Assembly: GCF_025154075.1 (NCBI RefSeq)
Contig: NZ_JAOAMU010000008.1
Coordinates: forward strand, 124,001 to 188,000
Length of the DNA: 64,000 nt
Direction: 5' to 3'
Origin: Chryseobacterium herbae
Lineage (GTDB): Bacteria; Bacteroidota; Bacteroidia; Flavobacteriales; Weeksellaceae
Shown: positions 1-8,916 of the stretch, piece by piece
How positions within the stretch are numbered: the stretch's first letter is position 1
Layout: each line of letters begins with the position of its first letter
Notes under the pieces: model-generated
What the model saw: the letters and a program-made list of their open reading frames with translations, nothing else
Database searches by the model: none
Told to the model about the DNA's origin: nothing
Position numbers and translations under genes: made by a program

Positions 1-812
1 GTCCACAAATAGGTTAATCCGGCGGCAGGCATACCGGGAACTGAGTTCGTGGTATTAAATGCCTGGGTACTGGTATTTGCTGTTCCCAGAGTAGAATTTA
101 TAAACTCCAGCGTCGTCCCGTTATTCCGGGTATTAAAATCAGTGGCTGCACTCCCTCGCAGTCCTATCTGGGAAGTTCCTGAAATAGCCGTGGTTCCCGC
201 TAAATAAGCTCCGCTGCCATAAACCATCTGAATCGTATTGGAGGTTTCCTGCAAGCGGATCTGGAACGAAAAGGCATAAGCCGCCGTGGTGGAAGTACTG
301 CTGTTTGGTCTGAAATTCTTCCATTGGACAACAGCTTCCCGATTGGGAGCTGTCCCGGTTACATCCCAGCTGATATCACCCGTAGCTCCACTGATATCGA
401 AGATACTGCTTAAATCCCTTCCAAAAATGGAAATTGCACCATCATAAGCTGTAGTGCTTGATATAGGCGTAGTTGTCGTCGTTGTCGGAGGTGTTGCTCC
501 AAAAGTTATAAATCCGTTTGTGGACACATTCAATGCATTATACGAAGTTCCGTTAAATACAAAATTGAATGGCAGTGTTAAAGGATAAACATTACTGTTA
601 AGATTTGTTACCGAAGCATTACCTGTAGCTGCACCCAATAGAGTTCCCGATATGGGTGTATAGGTTCCGGTTGATTGTGCAAAGCTGTAAGCACTTACCT
701 GCGCTGATATCACATTACTCCCTGCAAGAAACATACTAAAACAGAATAAAGCACTTTTAAAAGAATTTGCTTTTTCGTTTCGTGGAAAAAAGAATCTGTA
801 AAATTTTTTCAT
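1..812 (-). CDS. secreted protein, N-terminal part (cut by window edge)
   Basis: The reading frame is open from an ATG at 812 down to the window edge, giving 270 codons without a stop; the C-terminus lies outside. The first residues are basic (MKKFYRFFFPRNEK), followed by a hydrophobic stretch and a likely signal peptidase site after NVISA. The rest is rich in Thr, Ser, Gly and Asn with short beta-strand patterns, as in large secreted or surface proteins of Flavobacteriia that end in a type IX sorting domain. No enzymatic motif is visible, so no function is assigned. Export by Sec is well supported; T9SS cargo status is inference because the end is missing. Confidence 0.7.
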   Translation of the reverse strand, partial: MKKFYRFFFPRNEKANSFKSALFCFSMFLAGSNVISAQVSAYSFAQSTGTYTPISGTLLGAATGNASVTNLNSNVYPLTLPFNFVFNGTSYNALNVSTNGFITFGATPPTTTTTTPISSTTAYDGAISIFGRDLSSIFDISGATGDISWDVTGTAPNREAVVQWKNFRPNSSTSTTAAYAFSFQIRLQETSNTIQMVYGSGAYLAGTTAISGTSQIGLRGSAATDFNTRNNGTTLEFINSTLGTANTSTQAFNTTNSVPGMPAAGLTYLW

Positions 813-992
813 ATGGAATGGATTAAATTCCTAACTAAGATATGAATTTTTACAAATAATTAACCTTAAAACAGGTTTTAATGAATTATTATCAATTAAA
901 ATGATATAAGATGATTAATTTATCACTAATGTTAGAAAAATACAATGAATAAATCCCCAGCAATATCCGCTCTTGAAAGAGTCTAAAAAGAA

Positions 993-1015
993 AATCCTGC
1001 AAAGTATGCAGGATT
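993..1015 (-). terminator. intrinsic terminator of the pseudouridine synthase gene
   Basis: Perfect 8-bp stem AATCCTGC/GCAGGATT with a 7-nt loop, followed on the minus strand by a T-rich tail. It lies just beyond the stop at 1021. Confidence 0.7.
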
Positions 1016-1020
1016 ATTTT

Positions 1021-1698
1021 TTATTCTTCACAGGCTCTCCATATCGCATCATTCTGCGGAACGGGAGCTATAATTTCAACTTTTTCCTTGGTGACGGGAT
1101 GAATAAACTCCAGCTTTCTCGCATGAAGATTGATTCCACCATCCGGATTCGAGCGGGGCGCTCCGTATTTCAGATCTCCTTTGATGGGAATTCCGGTTTT
1201 AGAGAGCTGAGCACGGATCTGGTGATGTCTTCCGGTTTCCAGATCAATCTCCAGAAGCATGTAATTATCTAATGTTTTAATAATATGATAAGTCAGAATG
1301 GCTTCTTTTGCACCTTCGGTTACTTTTGGAAAAACACTCGCCTTATTATTCTTTTCATTTTTCTTTAAGTAATGAACAAGTCGCTGGCTCTGAGGAATCA
1401 TTTCTTTTCCTACTACAGCCCAATAGGTTTTCTTTACTTCCCTGTTTTTTACCATCTGGGTAAGGCGGGAAAGCGCTTTGGAAGTTTTAGCATAAATAAC
1501 CAGGCCCGAAGTCGGGCGGTCTATACGATGAACCAAGCCCAGAAAAACATTTCCCGGCTTGTCATCTCTTTTCTTTATAAAATTTTTGATGGACTCCAGC
1601 AAAGATTCATCGCCGGTTTTATCGCCCTGAACAAGCTGTCCTACTTTTTTGTTAACCACCAAAAGATGGTTGTCTTCATATGCAATCTGCTCCTCCAT
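1021..1698 (-). CDS. RluA-family pseudouridine synthase
   Basis: This 225-residue protein isomerises uridine to pseudouridine in RNA. The family signature HRIDRPTSGL is present at residues 57-66, with the catalytic aspartate at D60, and the downstream GRHHQIRAQL and LHARKLEFIHP blocks are typical of the RluA/RluC/RluD branch. There is no N-terminal S4 domain, so it resembles the short catalytic-domain-only members. The target, rRNA or tRNA, cannot be told from sequence. It follows the small membrane protein gene by 6 nt and panB before that, so the three are probably one minus-strand transcript that ends in the hairpin at 993-1015. Confidence 0.92.
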   Translation of the reverse strand: MEEQIAYEDNHLLVVNKKVGQLVQGDKTGDESLLESIKNFIKKRDDKPGNVFLGLVHRIDRPTSGLVIYAKTSKALSRLTQMVKNREVKKTYWAVVGKEMIPQSQRLVHYLKKNEKNNKASVFPKVTEGAKEAILTYHIIKTLDNYMLLEIDLETGRHHQIRAQLSKTGIPIKGDLKYGAPRSNPDGGINLHARKLEFIHPVTKEKVEIIAPVPQNDAIWRACEE

Positions 1699-1704
1699 AA
1701 TTCA

Positions 1705-2028
1705 CTATTGACGTCTGTTGGATATCGAAAGGATAACTCCAGCCAGAAGACCAATGGTTTTAAGGTATGAAAGCTTTGAATCTGCCGGCAGAAAAGCCCC
1801 CAATACACAAGCTCCAGCGGCCGCATACATTCCGTACATAAAATTTTTATTGGCCATCGTAGGAGCCTGAATAAAGAAACTTGCTCCTATCAATATATAA
1901 AATACTTTTCCTGAAAGCAGATGGTTAACTTCAGGTGAAAACAGATTAAACCAGCCTATGGCCATACAGATCAATGCTGCAATTGATAAAATCCCCTGGA
2001 TAGATCGTTGTTGTTGGTCTTTCATCAA
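1705..2028 (-). CDS. small integral membrane protein, unknown function
   Basis: A 107-residue protein with three or four hydrophobic segments (about residues 12-30, 40-56, 63-80 and 87-103) and a basic C-terminus (SNRRQ). I do not recognise a family with a known role. The frame starts MMKD and either methionine may be the true start. The gene begins directly after the panB stop (2029/2028) and ends 6 nt before the pseudouridine synthase, so it is co-transcribed with them, but nothing links it to pantothenate or RNA modification beyond position. Confidence 0.75.
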   Translation of the reverse strand: MMKDQQQRSIQGILSIAALICMAIGWFNLFSPEVNHLLSGKVFYILIGASFFIQAPTMANKNFMYGMYAAAGACVLGAFLPADSKLSYLKTIGLLAGVILSISNRRQ

Positions 2029-2844
2029 TTAATAGCTTTCATTTTCGTTAGGAAACTCTACATTTTTCACGTCTTTTACATACTGGGCTACTGCTCCGGT
2101 AATTTCTGTGTACAGATCAAGGTATCTTCTTAAAAACTTCGGACTGAAACCTTTGTTCATTCCAACCATATCGTGATAGACAAGAACCTGTCCGTCACAA
2201 TCAGAACCGGCTCCGATTCCTATCGTCGGGATTGAAATGGCTTCAGTTACTTTTTTAGCCAAATCAGCCGGGATTTTCTCCAAAACAATGGCGAAGCAAC
2301 CTAATTCTTCTAAAAGCTGGGCATCAGCAATTAATTTCTCTGCTTCCGCTTCATCTTTTGCTCTTACCTTATAGGTTCCGAATTTATAAATCGACTGTGG
2401 AGTCAATCCTAAATGTCCCATCACAGGAATTCCTGCGTTGATGATTTTTTTGATAGATTTTGAGATCTCTTTTCCACCTTCAATTTTTACGGCATGAGCA
2501 CCTCCTTCTTTCATCATTCTTACTGCAGACTCCAATGCTTTCTCAGGATTACTCTGATACGTTCCGAATGGAAGATCCGCTACTACAAGAGCTCTGTCAG
2601 TTCCTCTCACCACACTTTGAGCGTGATAGATCATCTGGTCCAATGTGATAGGAAGGGTTGTTTCAAATCCTGCCATTACATTGGCTGCAGAATCTCCGAT
2701 CAAAACTGCATCAACTCCTCCTGCGTCTACCATTTTAGCCGTGGTAAAATCATAGGCGGTAAGCATTGTTATTTTTTCCTTGTCGAATTTCATTTTTCGC
2801 AAGGTTTCAGTCGTAACTTTTTTAATTTCAGAGTGAACAGACAT
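2029..2844 (-). CDS. panB: 3-methyl-2-oxobutanoate hydroxymethyltransferase
   Basis: PanB transfers a hydroxymethyl group from 5,10-methylenetetrahydrofolate to alpha-ketoisovalerate, the first committed step of pantothenate and CoA synthesis. The 271-residue length fits the family. Visible hallmarks are the metal-binding strand LIGDSAANVMAG, the block VVADLPFGTY, the GHLGLTPQS segment with the substrate-site residues, and IGIGAGSDCDGQVLVYHD near the C-terminus. It is a cytosolic TIM-barrel enzyme. It heads a three-gene minus-strand run and is separated from the upstream regulator gene by that gene's terminator at 2871-2890, so it should have its own promoter, although I see no clear TAnnTTTG there. 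Confidence 0.96.
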   Translation of the reverse strand: MSVHSEIKKVTTETLRKMKFDKEKITMLTAYDFTTAKMVDAGGVDAVLIGDSAANVMAGFETTLPITLDQMIYHAQSVVRGTDRALVVADLPFGTYQSNPEKALESAVRMMKEGGAHAVKIEGGKEISKSIKKIINAGIPVMGHLGLTPQSIYKFGTYKVRAKDEAEAEKLIADAQLLEELGCFAIVLEKIPADLAKKVTEAISIPTIGIGAGSDCDGQVLVYHDMVGMNKGFSPKFLRRYLDLYTEITGAVAQYVKDVKNVEFPNENESY

Positions 2845-2870
2845 AATTTATCTATTTTTTAAAAGTTAAA

Positions 2871-2890
2871 AAGTCGGCTTTCGCCGACTT
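2871..2890 (-). terminator. intrinsic terminator of the Crp/Fnr regulator gene
   Basis: Stem AAGTCGGC/GCCGACTT closed by a TTTC (minus-strand GAAA) tetraloop, followed on the minus strand by T-rich sequence. It sits between the regulator stop (2908) and the panB start (2844). Confidence 0.8.
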
Positions 2891-2907
2891 AAGTTTTTGT
2901 ATGATGG

Positions 2908-3621
2908 TTATAAAACTACGTGACCTAGTTTCATCAGTTTGTCGTGGTTGAGAATTTTGATATTTCTTCCGTCTACTTCTATGAGACTGTCCTGTTTGAA
3001 TTCAGAGATCAAACGGATGGCACTTTCAGTAGCCGTACCAATGATGTTGGCAATTTCTTCTCTGGTAAGCGAGATTTTGATAAATCCTTCAGGATCTACC
3101 CCCAGTTTCTGTTCCAGAAGGATCAGAATTTCTGCCAGTCTTTCTCTTACGGTCTTCTGAGCAAGGAAAGTAATTGTGTTTGATGATTCTCCCAGTTCAT
3201 AAGAGATCTTCTGAAGCATAGCAAAAGAAAGTTGCGGATCTACTTCCAGAAGATACATAAAGATATCAGCAGGAAGGAAAATACATTCAATGTCTGTCAT
3301 AGCCTCTGCTTTTGCCTGGAAATTTTCCCCGCAAAGCAATGAACGATAGCCAATGATGTCCCCCTCTTTGATAAATCTTAGGATCTGATCTTTTCCAAAA
3401 GCTCCCGACTTTGACAGCTTAGCTGCCCCTTTTTCTAAAACAAACACCCCTTTAGGCGTTTCTCCGTCCTCGAAAATAGTATCGTGCTTCTGAAAACTCA
3501 ATCTTTTCTTGCCGTTAATATATTTTTCAAAATCAATGCTAGAAAGTCTTTCCTTAAATGATTTATCATTAAAAACTCTGGCGAACCTCTCTTCAATTGC
3601 AATCTGTTGTTCCTGCGACAT
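2908..3621 (-). CDS. Crp/Fnr-family transcriptional regulator
   Basis: The protein has an N-terminal cyclic-nucleotide-binding-like beta roll (about residues 20-135), a long dimer helix and a C-terminal winged helix with the recognition segment around TREEIANIIGTATESAIRLI. It lacks the N-terminal cysteine cluster of true FNR, so direct oxygen sensing by a [4Fe-4S] cluster is not supported; the effector is unknown. A start at 3633 (MSYK) is possible, but the TAnnTTTG element at 3640-3647 would place transcription start near 3634, so the second methionine at 3621 (MSQEQQ) is preferred. It is divergent from the copper ATPase that opens the cbb3 locus, which suggests it controls respiratory genes. 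Confidence 0.88.
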   Translation of the reverse strand: MSQEQQIAIEERFARVFNDKSFKERLSSIDFEKYINGKKRLSFQKHDTIFEDGETPKGVFVLEKGAAKLSKSGAFGKDQILRFIKEGDIIGYRSLLCGENFQAKAEAMTDIECIFLPADIFMYLLEVDPQLSFAMLQKISYELGESSNTITFLAQKTVRERLAEILILLEQKLGVDPEGFIKISLTREEIANIIGTATESAIRLISEFKQDSLIEVDGRNIKILNHDKLMKLGHVVL

Positions 3622-3639
3622 TTTATATGACATTTATCA

Positions 3640-3647
3640 CAAAAATA
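3640..3647 (-). promoter_or_regulatory. -7 promoter element for the Crp/Fnr regulator
   Basis: TATTTTTG on the minus strand matches the Bacteroidota -7 consensus TAnnTTTG, 18 bases before the preferred ATG at 3621. Confidence 0.5.
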
Positions 3648-3682
3648 GAACTTTTTAACGCGATAAACAAAAAAAATTGTTA

Positions 3683-3690
3683 TAATTTTG
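3683..3690 (+). promoter_or_regulatory. -7 promoter element for the copper ATPase
   Basis: TAATTTTG matches TAnnTTTG and lies 16 bases before the GTG start at 3707. It is back to back with the regulator promoter in a 73-85 bp divergent gap, so one bound dimer could affect both. Confidence 0.5.
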
Positions 3691-3706
3691 TCGTTCAATA
3701 TATTAT

Positions 3707-6088
3707 GTGGTGAGCGAGAACTGTTTTCATTGTGGTCAAGGGATAGAAAAAGAGAGAATTTTGTTTGATGAAAAGACTTTCTGTTGCAACGGATGTAAGT
3801 CTGTTTATGAAATTCTGAATATCAATAATTTAACTAATTTCTACGAGCTTAACAAAAGGGCCGGAATCCGTCCCAGCGACGAGAGTTCTTCACAGTTCGA
3901 ATATCTTGATACACCGGAGATCTTCGAAAAGGTCACCGATTTCTCAGAGGGAAAGACCAGTCTCGTTACTTTTAAAATCCCTGTAATACACTGTTCTTCA
4001 TGCATCTGGCTTCTTGAAAGTCTTCATACTTTGAATGAACATATCAACTACTCTCAGGTGAATTTCACCAGAAAAACCTTACAGATTTCATTCAACCATA
4101 ACGATCTCAAATTAAGCGAACTAGCTAATTTCTTAACCAATCTTGGCTACAAGCCTGTTATCAGCCTTGAAACTGCCGATAAAAATGTAGATCATCTTGA
4201 TAAATCTCTCCTTATAAAATTTGCGATCGCAGGTTTTGCATTCGGAAACGGAATGTTCCTGGCTTTCCCGGAATATGTAGGAGGCGAAGATTTCTGGATG
4301 GAGCATTATAAGGGGCTTTTCAGAACGCTGATGTTCCTTCTGGCCTGTCCGGTGGTATTTTATTCGGCTTCTGATTACTATAAATCGGCATGGTACGGAT
4401 TAAAAAATAAGATCGTGAATATTGATGTTCCGATTGTGCTGGGGATTTTTGTTCTTTTCGGACGAAGTATTTATGAAGTAGTCACCGATTACGGTCCCGG
4501 ATATTTTGACACCCTGTGTGGATTGCTGTTCTTTATGCTAATGGGGAAAATTTTCCAGAAAAGAACATACAGCGCTTTATCTTATGACAGAGATTATAAA
4601 TCATTCTACCCTATCGCCGTTACCAAAGTAGATTTCGAAGGCAAGCAGGACAACATTCTTCTTTCTGAAATTAAAGTGGGGGACAGAATTCTTGTAAGAA
4701 ATCAGGAAATCATTCCGGTAGACGCGATTTTGATTAATGGGGAAGGAAATATAGACAACAGTTTCATTACCGGAGAAAGTGAAAGCATCAGCAAGCAGCC
4801 GGGCGATAAAATTTTTGCCGGTGGAAAACAAATTGGATCTTCGCTGGAGCTTGAGGTGATCAAAGATGTTGACCAGAGTTATTTAACGCAGCTTTGGAAT
4901 AAGGAAGCATTCAAAAAACACGAAACAGGCCTTGACACATTGACCAATAATGTCAGCAAATATTTCACATTCATTATTTTAGGTATTGCAGTTGTTTCCG
5001 GAACTTATTGGGCATTTATTGACCTGAATGTCATGTTCCAGGTGATTTCAGCGATTCTGATCATTGCATGTCCATGTGCACTGGCATTGTCTGCCCCGTT
5101 TACTTTCGGGCATATTATGAGAATTTTAGGACGTAATAAGTTTTACGTAAAAGATACCCTGACGATTGAAAAGATCGCGAAACTGGATACGATTGTTTTT
5201 GACAAAACAGGAACCATCACCCACAGAAAAAAATCAAACATCAGATATGACGGGATTGAAATCAATGATTTTGATCTACTGAATATCAAAACGTTATTAA
5301 AGAACTCCAATCACCCGCTTTCCAAATCGTTATACGAATTCATTGAGGTGAATGACGATTATTATCCTGTTGAAAAATTCCAGGAAATTTCAGGAAAAGG
5401 ATACGAAGCCAGCATAAGAGGAAGTCTTTACAAGATTGGTTCAGCCCGCTACAACAATCAGGAACCTAAGAATCTTGAAACAGCGGTTTACATCAGCAAA
5501 AACGGTGAATTTGTGGGTAAATTCATTTTCAAAAACGAATACCGTCCGAAATTAAAAGATTTGTTTACGAAGTTAAGCACCTACAAAATATTCATTCTGA
5601 GCGGTGATAATTCTTCTGAGGAAAATCAACTTAAAGAACTGATCCCGAACTACAAAGGAATGGCTTTTAACCAAAGCCCCGAAGACAAGCTGAACTACAT
5701 CAAAAACCTTCAGGATCAGCACATGAAAGTAGCTATGCTGGGAGATGGACTGAATGACGCCGGAGCCCTGAAACAGAGCAACGTAGGAATTGCCATCGCT
5801 GATGACACCAACAGCTTCACACCTTCCTCCGATGTGATCATGAACGGGGACAAAGTTGTGACTCTGGATAAGTACCTGAGCGTATGCAAAGGCTCGATCA
5901 CTATTGTAAAAATGACATTCATAATCAGTTTCTTGTACAATATTGTCGGTTTAAGTTACGCAGTTACAGGCCATATGCATCCGCTCTTCGCAGCAATCAT
6001 CATGCCAATCAGTTCGATCACGGTGGTCACATTCACTACTCTTTCTACCTGGATTTTGGGCAGAAAACATTTCAAAAAGCAGGCGTAG
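3707..6088 (+). CDS. ccoI: copper-translocating P1B-type ATPase, CcoI/FixI-like
   Basis: A 793-residue heavy-metal P-type ATPase that would export copper from the cytosol for assembly of the cbb3 oxidase heme-copper centre. An N-terminal Cys-rich metal-binding region (C6, C9, C26, C27, C30) typical of CcoI/FixI is followed by an HMA-like domain with CSSC at 96-99, membrane helices, the transport motif CPC at 455-457, phosphorylation site DKTGT at D499, an HP motif (NHPLSKS) and GDGLND at 679-684. It starts with GTG (3707 or 3710); the nearby ATG at 3705 is out of frame and stops after two codons. The ccoS gene follows within about 110 nt and the oxidase genes after that. Confidence 0.93.
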   Translation: MVSENCFHCGQGIEKERILFDEKTFCCNGCKSVYEILNINNLTNFYELNKRAGIRPSDESSSQFEYLDTPEIFEKVTDFSEGKTSLVTFKIPVIHCSSCIWLLESLHTLNEHINYSQVNFTRKTLQISFNHNDLKLSELANFLTNLGYKPVISLETADKNVDHLDKSLLIKFAIAGFAFGNGMFLAFPEYVGGEDFWMEHYKGLFRTLMFLLACPVVFYSASDYYKSAWYGLKNKIVNIDVPIVLGIFVLFGRSIYEVVTDYGPGYFDTLCGLLFFMLMGKIFQKRTYSALSYDRDYKSFYPIAVTKVDFEGKQDNILLSEIKVGDRILVRNQEIIPVDAILINGEGNIDNSFITGESESISKQPGDKIFAGGKQIGSSLELEVIKDVDQSYLTQLWNKEAFKKHETGLDTLTNNVSKYFTFIILGIAVVSGTYWAFIDLNVMFQVISAILIIACPCALALSAPFTFGHIMRILGRNKFYVKDTLTIEKIAKLDTIVFDKTGTITHRKKSNIRYDGIEINDFDLLNIKTLLKNSNHPLSKSLYEFIEVNDDYYPVEKFQEISGKGYEASIRGSLYKIGSARYNNQEPKNLETAVYISKNGEFVGKFIFKNEYRPKLKDLFTKLSTYKIFILSGDNSSEENQLKELIPNYKGMAFNQSPEDKLNYIKNLQDQHMKVAMLGDGLNDAGALKQSNVGIAIADDTNSFTPSSDVIMNGDKVVTLDKYLSVCKGSITIVKMTFIISFLYNIVGLSYAVTGHMHPLFAAIIMPISSITVVTFTTLSTWILGRKHFKKQA

Positions 6089-6135
6089 AAGCCCTTATTT
6101 AGACTGATTTTAAATTAGCTGAAATCGGCATTTCG

Positions 6136-6166
6136 TGACGAATGTCATTATTTTTCACTAAATTTG
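6136..6166 (+). promoter_or_regulatory. putative operator and promoter upstream of ccoS
   Basis: An inverted repeat TGAC-N4-GTCA (6136-6147) is followed by TAAATTTG (6159-6166), a TAnnTTTG match. A second match, TAATTTTG, lies at 6183-6190. The repeat lies around where a -33 element would be, so a regulator bound here could affect the oxidase operon. Inference only. Confidence 0.35.
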
Positions 6167-6197
6167 AACCCCGAAAATAGGTTAATTTTGTTGTCCA

Positions 6198-6422
6198 ATG
6201 GATATTCTATATTTAATGATCCTCTGCAGTGTTTCTTTGGCTGCGATTTTCTTGGTCGTATTTATAGTGTATGCCCGAAAAGGACAGTTTGAAGATGACG
6301 AATCTCCGGCTGTCAGAATCCTTTTTGATAGTGGAGAAATCAAGGAAAAGGAGGAGGGCAACAAAGATAAAGACGAGAAAAAAATAGGAGAGAATAATAA
6401 AATTGAAGAAAAAAGTGAATAG
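6198..6422 (+). CDS. ccoS: cbb3-type oxidase assembly protein CcoS
   Basis: A 74-residue protein with one N-terminal membrane helix (about residues 3-25) followed by the conserved CcoS block around FVVYARKGQF-like residues (here IVYARKGQFEDDESPAVRIL) and a charged, Glu/Lys-rich tail. CcoS is needed for heme and copper insertion into cbb3 oxidase. The length and the family core fit; the charged tail is longer than in proteobacterial CcoS. It sits 5 nt before ccoNO, so translation of the two is probably linked. Confidence 0.9.
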   Translation: MDILYLMILCSVSLAAIFLVVFIVYARKGQFEDDESPAVRILFDSGEIKEKEEGNKDKDEKKIGENNKIEEKSE

Positions 6423-6427
6423 TTGAT

Positions 6428-8689
6428 ATGGAAACACAAAAGTTTAGTTATGACAACAGTATTGTCCGTGCGTTCCTTTATGCGACCTTAGTTTTCGGTC
6501 TTATAGGATTTACGTTTGGGCTTACGGCGGCATTAATGCTTTTCTACCCTGAATTACCGGAATTTATATTCGGTACTGATGATACAACCATCAAGAGTCT
6601 TGCATCGGGCAATATTCAAGGGTTAATAAAAACTCATGGTGCATTTGGTTTTGGTAGAATCAGAATGCTTCATACCAATACCGTGATCTTTGCATTTGTA
6701 TGTAATATCGTTTATACCGGTATTTATTACTCATTACAGAGATTATTAAAAACAAGAATGTACAGTGATACATTATCCTGGTTACATTTCTGGACTTGGC
6801 AGTTTATGATCGTTGCTACGTTCGTTACGTTCTTTATGGGGATCAATACCTCAAAAGAATACGCAGAACACGAGTGGCCGATCGACATATTGATTGCGTT
6901 CTCATGGATTATCTTCGGGATCAACATGTTCCTGACGATTGCAAAAAGAAGAGTAAGACACCTTTATGTAGCCATCTGGTTCTATATCGGTACCTGGATT
7001 GCAGTAGCAATGCTTCACATCTTCAACAACCTTGAGGTTCCATTATCTTTCACAGGCTGGAAATCTTATTCGGCATATGCAGGGGTAAAAGATGCTATTG
7101 TACAGTGGTGGTACGGTCACAATGCGGTTGCATTCGTACTGACGACTCCGGTTCTTGGTCTAATGTATTACTTCCTTCCGAAGGCAGCAGACAGACCGGT
7201 TTTCTCTTATAAACTGTCTATTATTCACTTCTGGTCATTAATTTTCGTCTATATCTGGGCTGGTCCTCACCACCTTCAGTATACAGCTCTTCCTGCATGG
7301 GCGCAGGCTGTGGGAACTGGTTTCTCTATCATGCTTATCGCACCGTCTTGGGGAGGAATGCTGAACGGACTTCTTACACTGAGAGGAGCGTGGGATAAAG
7401 TAAGGGAAAACCCTATCCTAAAGTTCTTTGTAGTGGCGGTTACATGCTACGGTATGGCAACATTTGAAGGTCCGCTTTTAGCAACTAAAAATATTAACAA
7501 AATTGGTCACTTTACAGACTGGGTTATCGGTCACGTTCACTTAGGAGCTCTGGGATGGAATGGTTTCATGGCATTCGGGGTTATCTATTACCTGGTACCT
7601 ATCATGTGGAGAACAAAAATGTGGTCTCTAAAATTAGCTAACTGGCATTTCTGGTTAGGGACATTAGGAATTATTTTCTATGCAGTACCCATGTATATTT
7701 CAGGATTTACACAAGGGTTAATGTGGAAGCAGTTCAACCCGGACGGAACTCTATTATGGAAAAACTGGTTGGACACAGTAACTGCGATCATTCCTTATTT
7801 CAAAATGAGATTCGTAGGAGGTTTATTCTATATTTCAGGAATGATCTTAATGATCATCAACGTAGTTGCTACGGTAAGACAAGGTTCATTCCAGAAAGAA
7901 GTTCCTGCTGAAGCACCAGCGTTGGCCAACATCGGAAACAAACGTAAAGAAGGTGAAGGAACTCACTTATGGCTTGAAAGAATGCCGGTATTATTAGGTA
8001 TTCTATCTTTCATTACCATCTCAATAGGAAGTTCAATTGAAATCATCCCTACATTATCTTTAAAGAAAAGTGTACCTACGATTTCAGCTGTAAAACCATA
8101 TTCACCGCTTGAATTAGAAGGTAGAGATCTTTATATCCGTGAAGGATGTAATGCTTGTCACTCTCAGATGGTCAGACCATTCAGGGATGAGATCACGAGA
8201 TTCAACGGTAAGAACGGACAGTATTCCAAAGCGGGAGAATTCGTTTATGACAGACCATTCTTATGGGGTTCTAAAAGAACAGGACCGGATTTACATAGAG
8301 AAGGAGGGAAAAACCCAAGTTCTTGGCACTACAAACACATGTATAACCCAAGATCTACATCTGCCGGTTCTATCATGCCTCGTTACCCTTGGTTAATTGC
8401 TACCAACCTGGACAGATCTAAAATGGTAGACAAAATGAAGCTGATGAAGAATGCATTTGACGTTCCTTATACAAAAGCTCAGATAGATTCTGCCAACGCA
8501 TGGGCAGACAACCAGGCAACGAAAATTGTAAAAGATATCTTCTCTGAAGCAAATGACCTTAAAGTGGCCTATGCTAAGAGACCTCAGGGAGAACTGGAGA
8601 AAAAAGAGATTGTAGCTCTAATCTCTTACCTTCAGAGATTAGGAACAGATATCAAGACTACAGAAATAAAAACAGCAAGTACTAACTAA
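6428..8689 (+). CDS. ccoNO: cbb3-type cytochrome c oxidase, fused subunits I and II
   Basis: A 753-residue fusion. Roughly residues 1-480 are the twelve-helix CcoN catalytic subunit with the His ligands for the hemes and CuB (HTNTVIF, WWYGHNAVAF, IGHVHLGALGWNG). After a helix near residue 530 comes the CcoO cytochrome c domain, with heme motif CNACH at 574-578 inside the CcoO block REGCNACHSQMVRPF, and the later YDRPFLWGSKRTGPDL segment. It reduces oxygen at high affinity and pumps protons in the inner membrane. Fusion of N and O in one chain is usual in Bacteroidota, so it is a lineage trait and not an assembly error. The ccoQ gene follows by 16 nt. Confidence 0.97.
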   Translation: METQKFSYDNSIVRAFLYATLVFGLIGFTFGLTAALMLFYPELPEFIFGTDDTTIKSLASGNIQGLIKTHGAFGFGRIRMLHTNTVIFAFVCNIVYTGIYYSLQRLLKTRMYSDTLSWLHFWTWQFMIVATFVTFFMGINTSKEYAEHEWPIDILIAFSWIIFGINMFLTIAKRRVRHLYVAIWFYIGTWIAVAMLHIFNNLEVPLSFTGWKSYSAYAGVKDAIVQWWYGHNAVAFVLTTPVLGLMYYFLPKAADRPVFSYKLSIIHFWSLIFVYIWAGPHHLQYTALPAWAQAVGTGFSIMLIAPSWGGMLNGLLTLRGAWDKVRENPILKFFVVAVTCYGMATFEGPLLATKNINKIGHFTDWVIGHVHLGALGWNGFMAFGVIYYLVPIMWRTKMWSLKLANWHFWLGTLGIIFYAVPMYISGFTQGLMWKQFNPDGTLLWKNWLDTVTAIIPYFKMRFVGGLFYISGMILMIINVVATVRQGSFQKEVPAEAPALANIGNKRKEGEGTHLWLERMPVLLGILSFITISIGSSIEIIPTLSLKKSVPTISAVKPYSPLELEGRDLYIREGCNACHSQMVRPFRDEITRFNGKNGQYSKAGEFVYDRPFLWGSKRTGPDLHREGGKNPSSWHYKHMYNPRSTSAGSIMPRYPWLIATNLDRSKMVDKMKLMKNAFDVPYTKAQIDSANAWADNQATKIVKDIFSEANDLKVAYAKRPQGELEKKEIVALISYLQRLGTDIKTTEIKTASTN

Positions 8690-8705
8690 ACATTAAAAGG
8701 TTCAC

Positions 8706-8906
8706 ATGATTCCTCAGAACTTTAAAGATATATTATCCAATACAGAAAACGCTGGTCTATACCAGACGCTGGCTCTGATTTTCTTTATGCTATTCTTCAT
8801 AGCTCTGGTAATCTATGTTTTTAGCAGGCCTAAAAAATATTACAGAGAAGAAGAACAAGCACCGCTTGGGGATGATGAGGATGACGATTTTAATTTAAAA
8901 AATTAA
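8706..8906 (+). CDS. ccoQ: cbb3-type oxidase subunit CcoQ-like
   Basis: A 66-residue protein with one membrane helix (about residues 20-41) ending in SRPKKYYREEE and an acidic tail with an Asp-rich run. Position between ccoNO and ccoP and the helix-plus-charged-tail plan identify it as the small CcoQ/subunit IV-type component that stabilises the complex. Sequence identity to proteobacterial CcoQ is weak, so the call relies on context. Confidence 0.82.
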   Translation: MIPQNFKDILSNTENAGLYQTLALIFFMLFFIALVIYVFSRPKKYYREEEQAPLGDDEDDDFNLKN

Positions 8907-8916
8907 ACTATTTATT

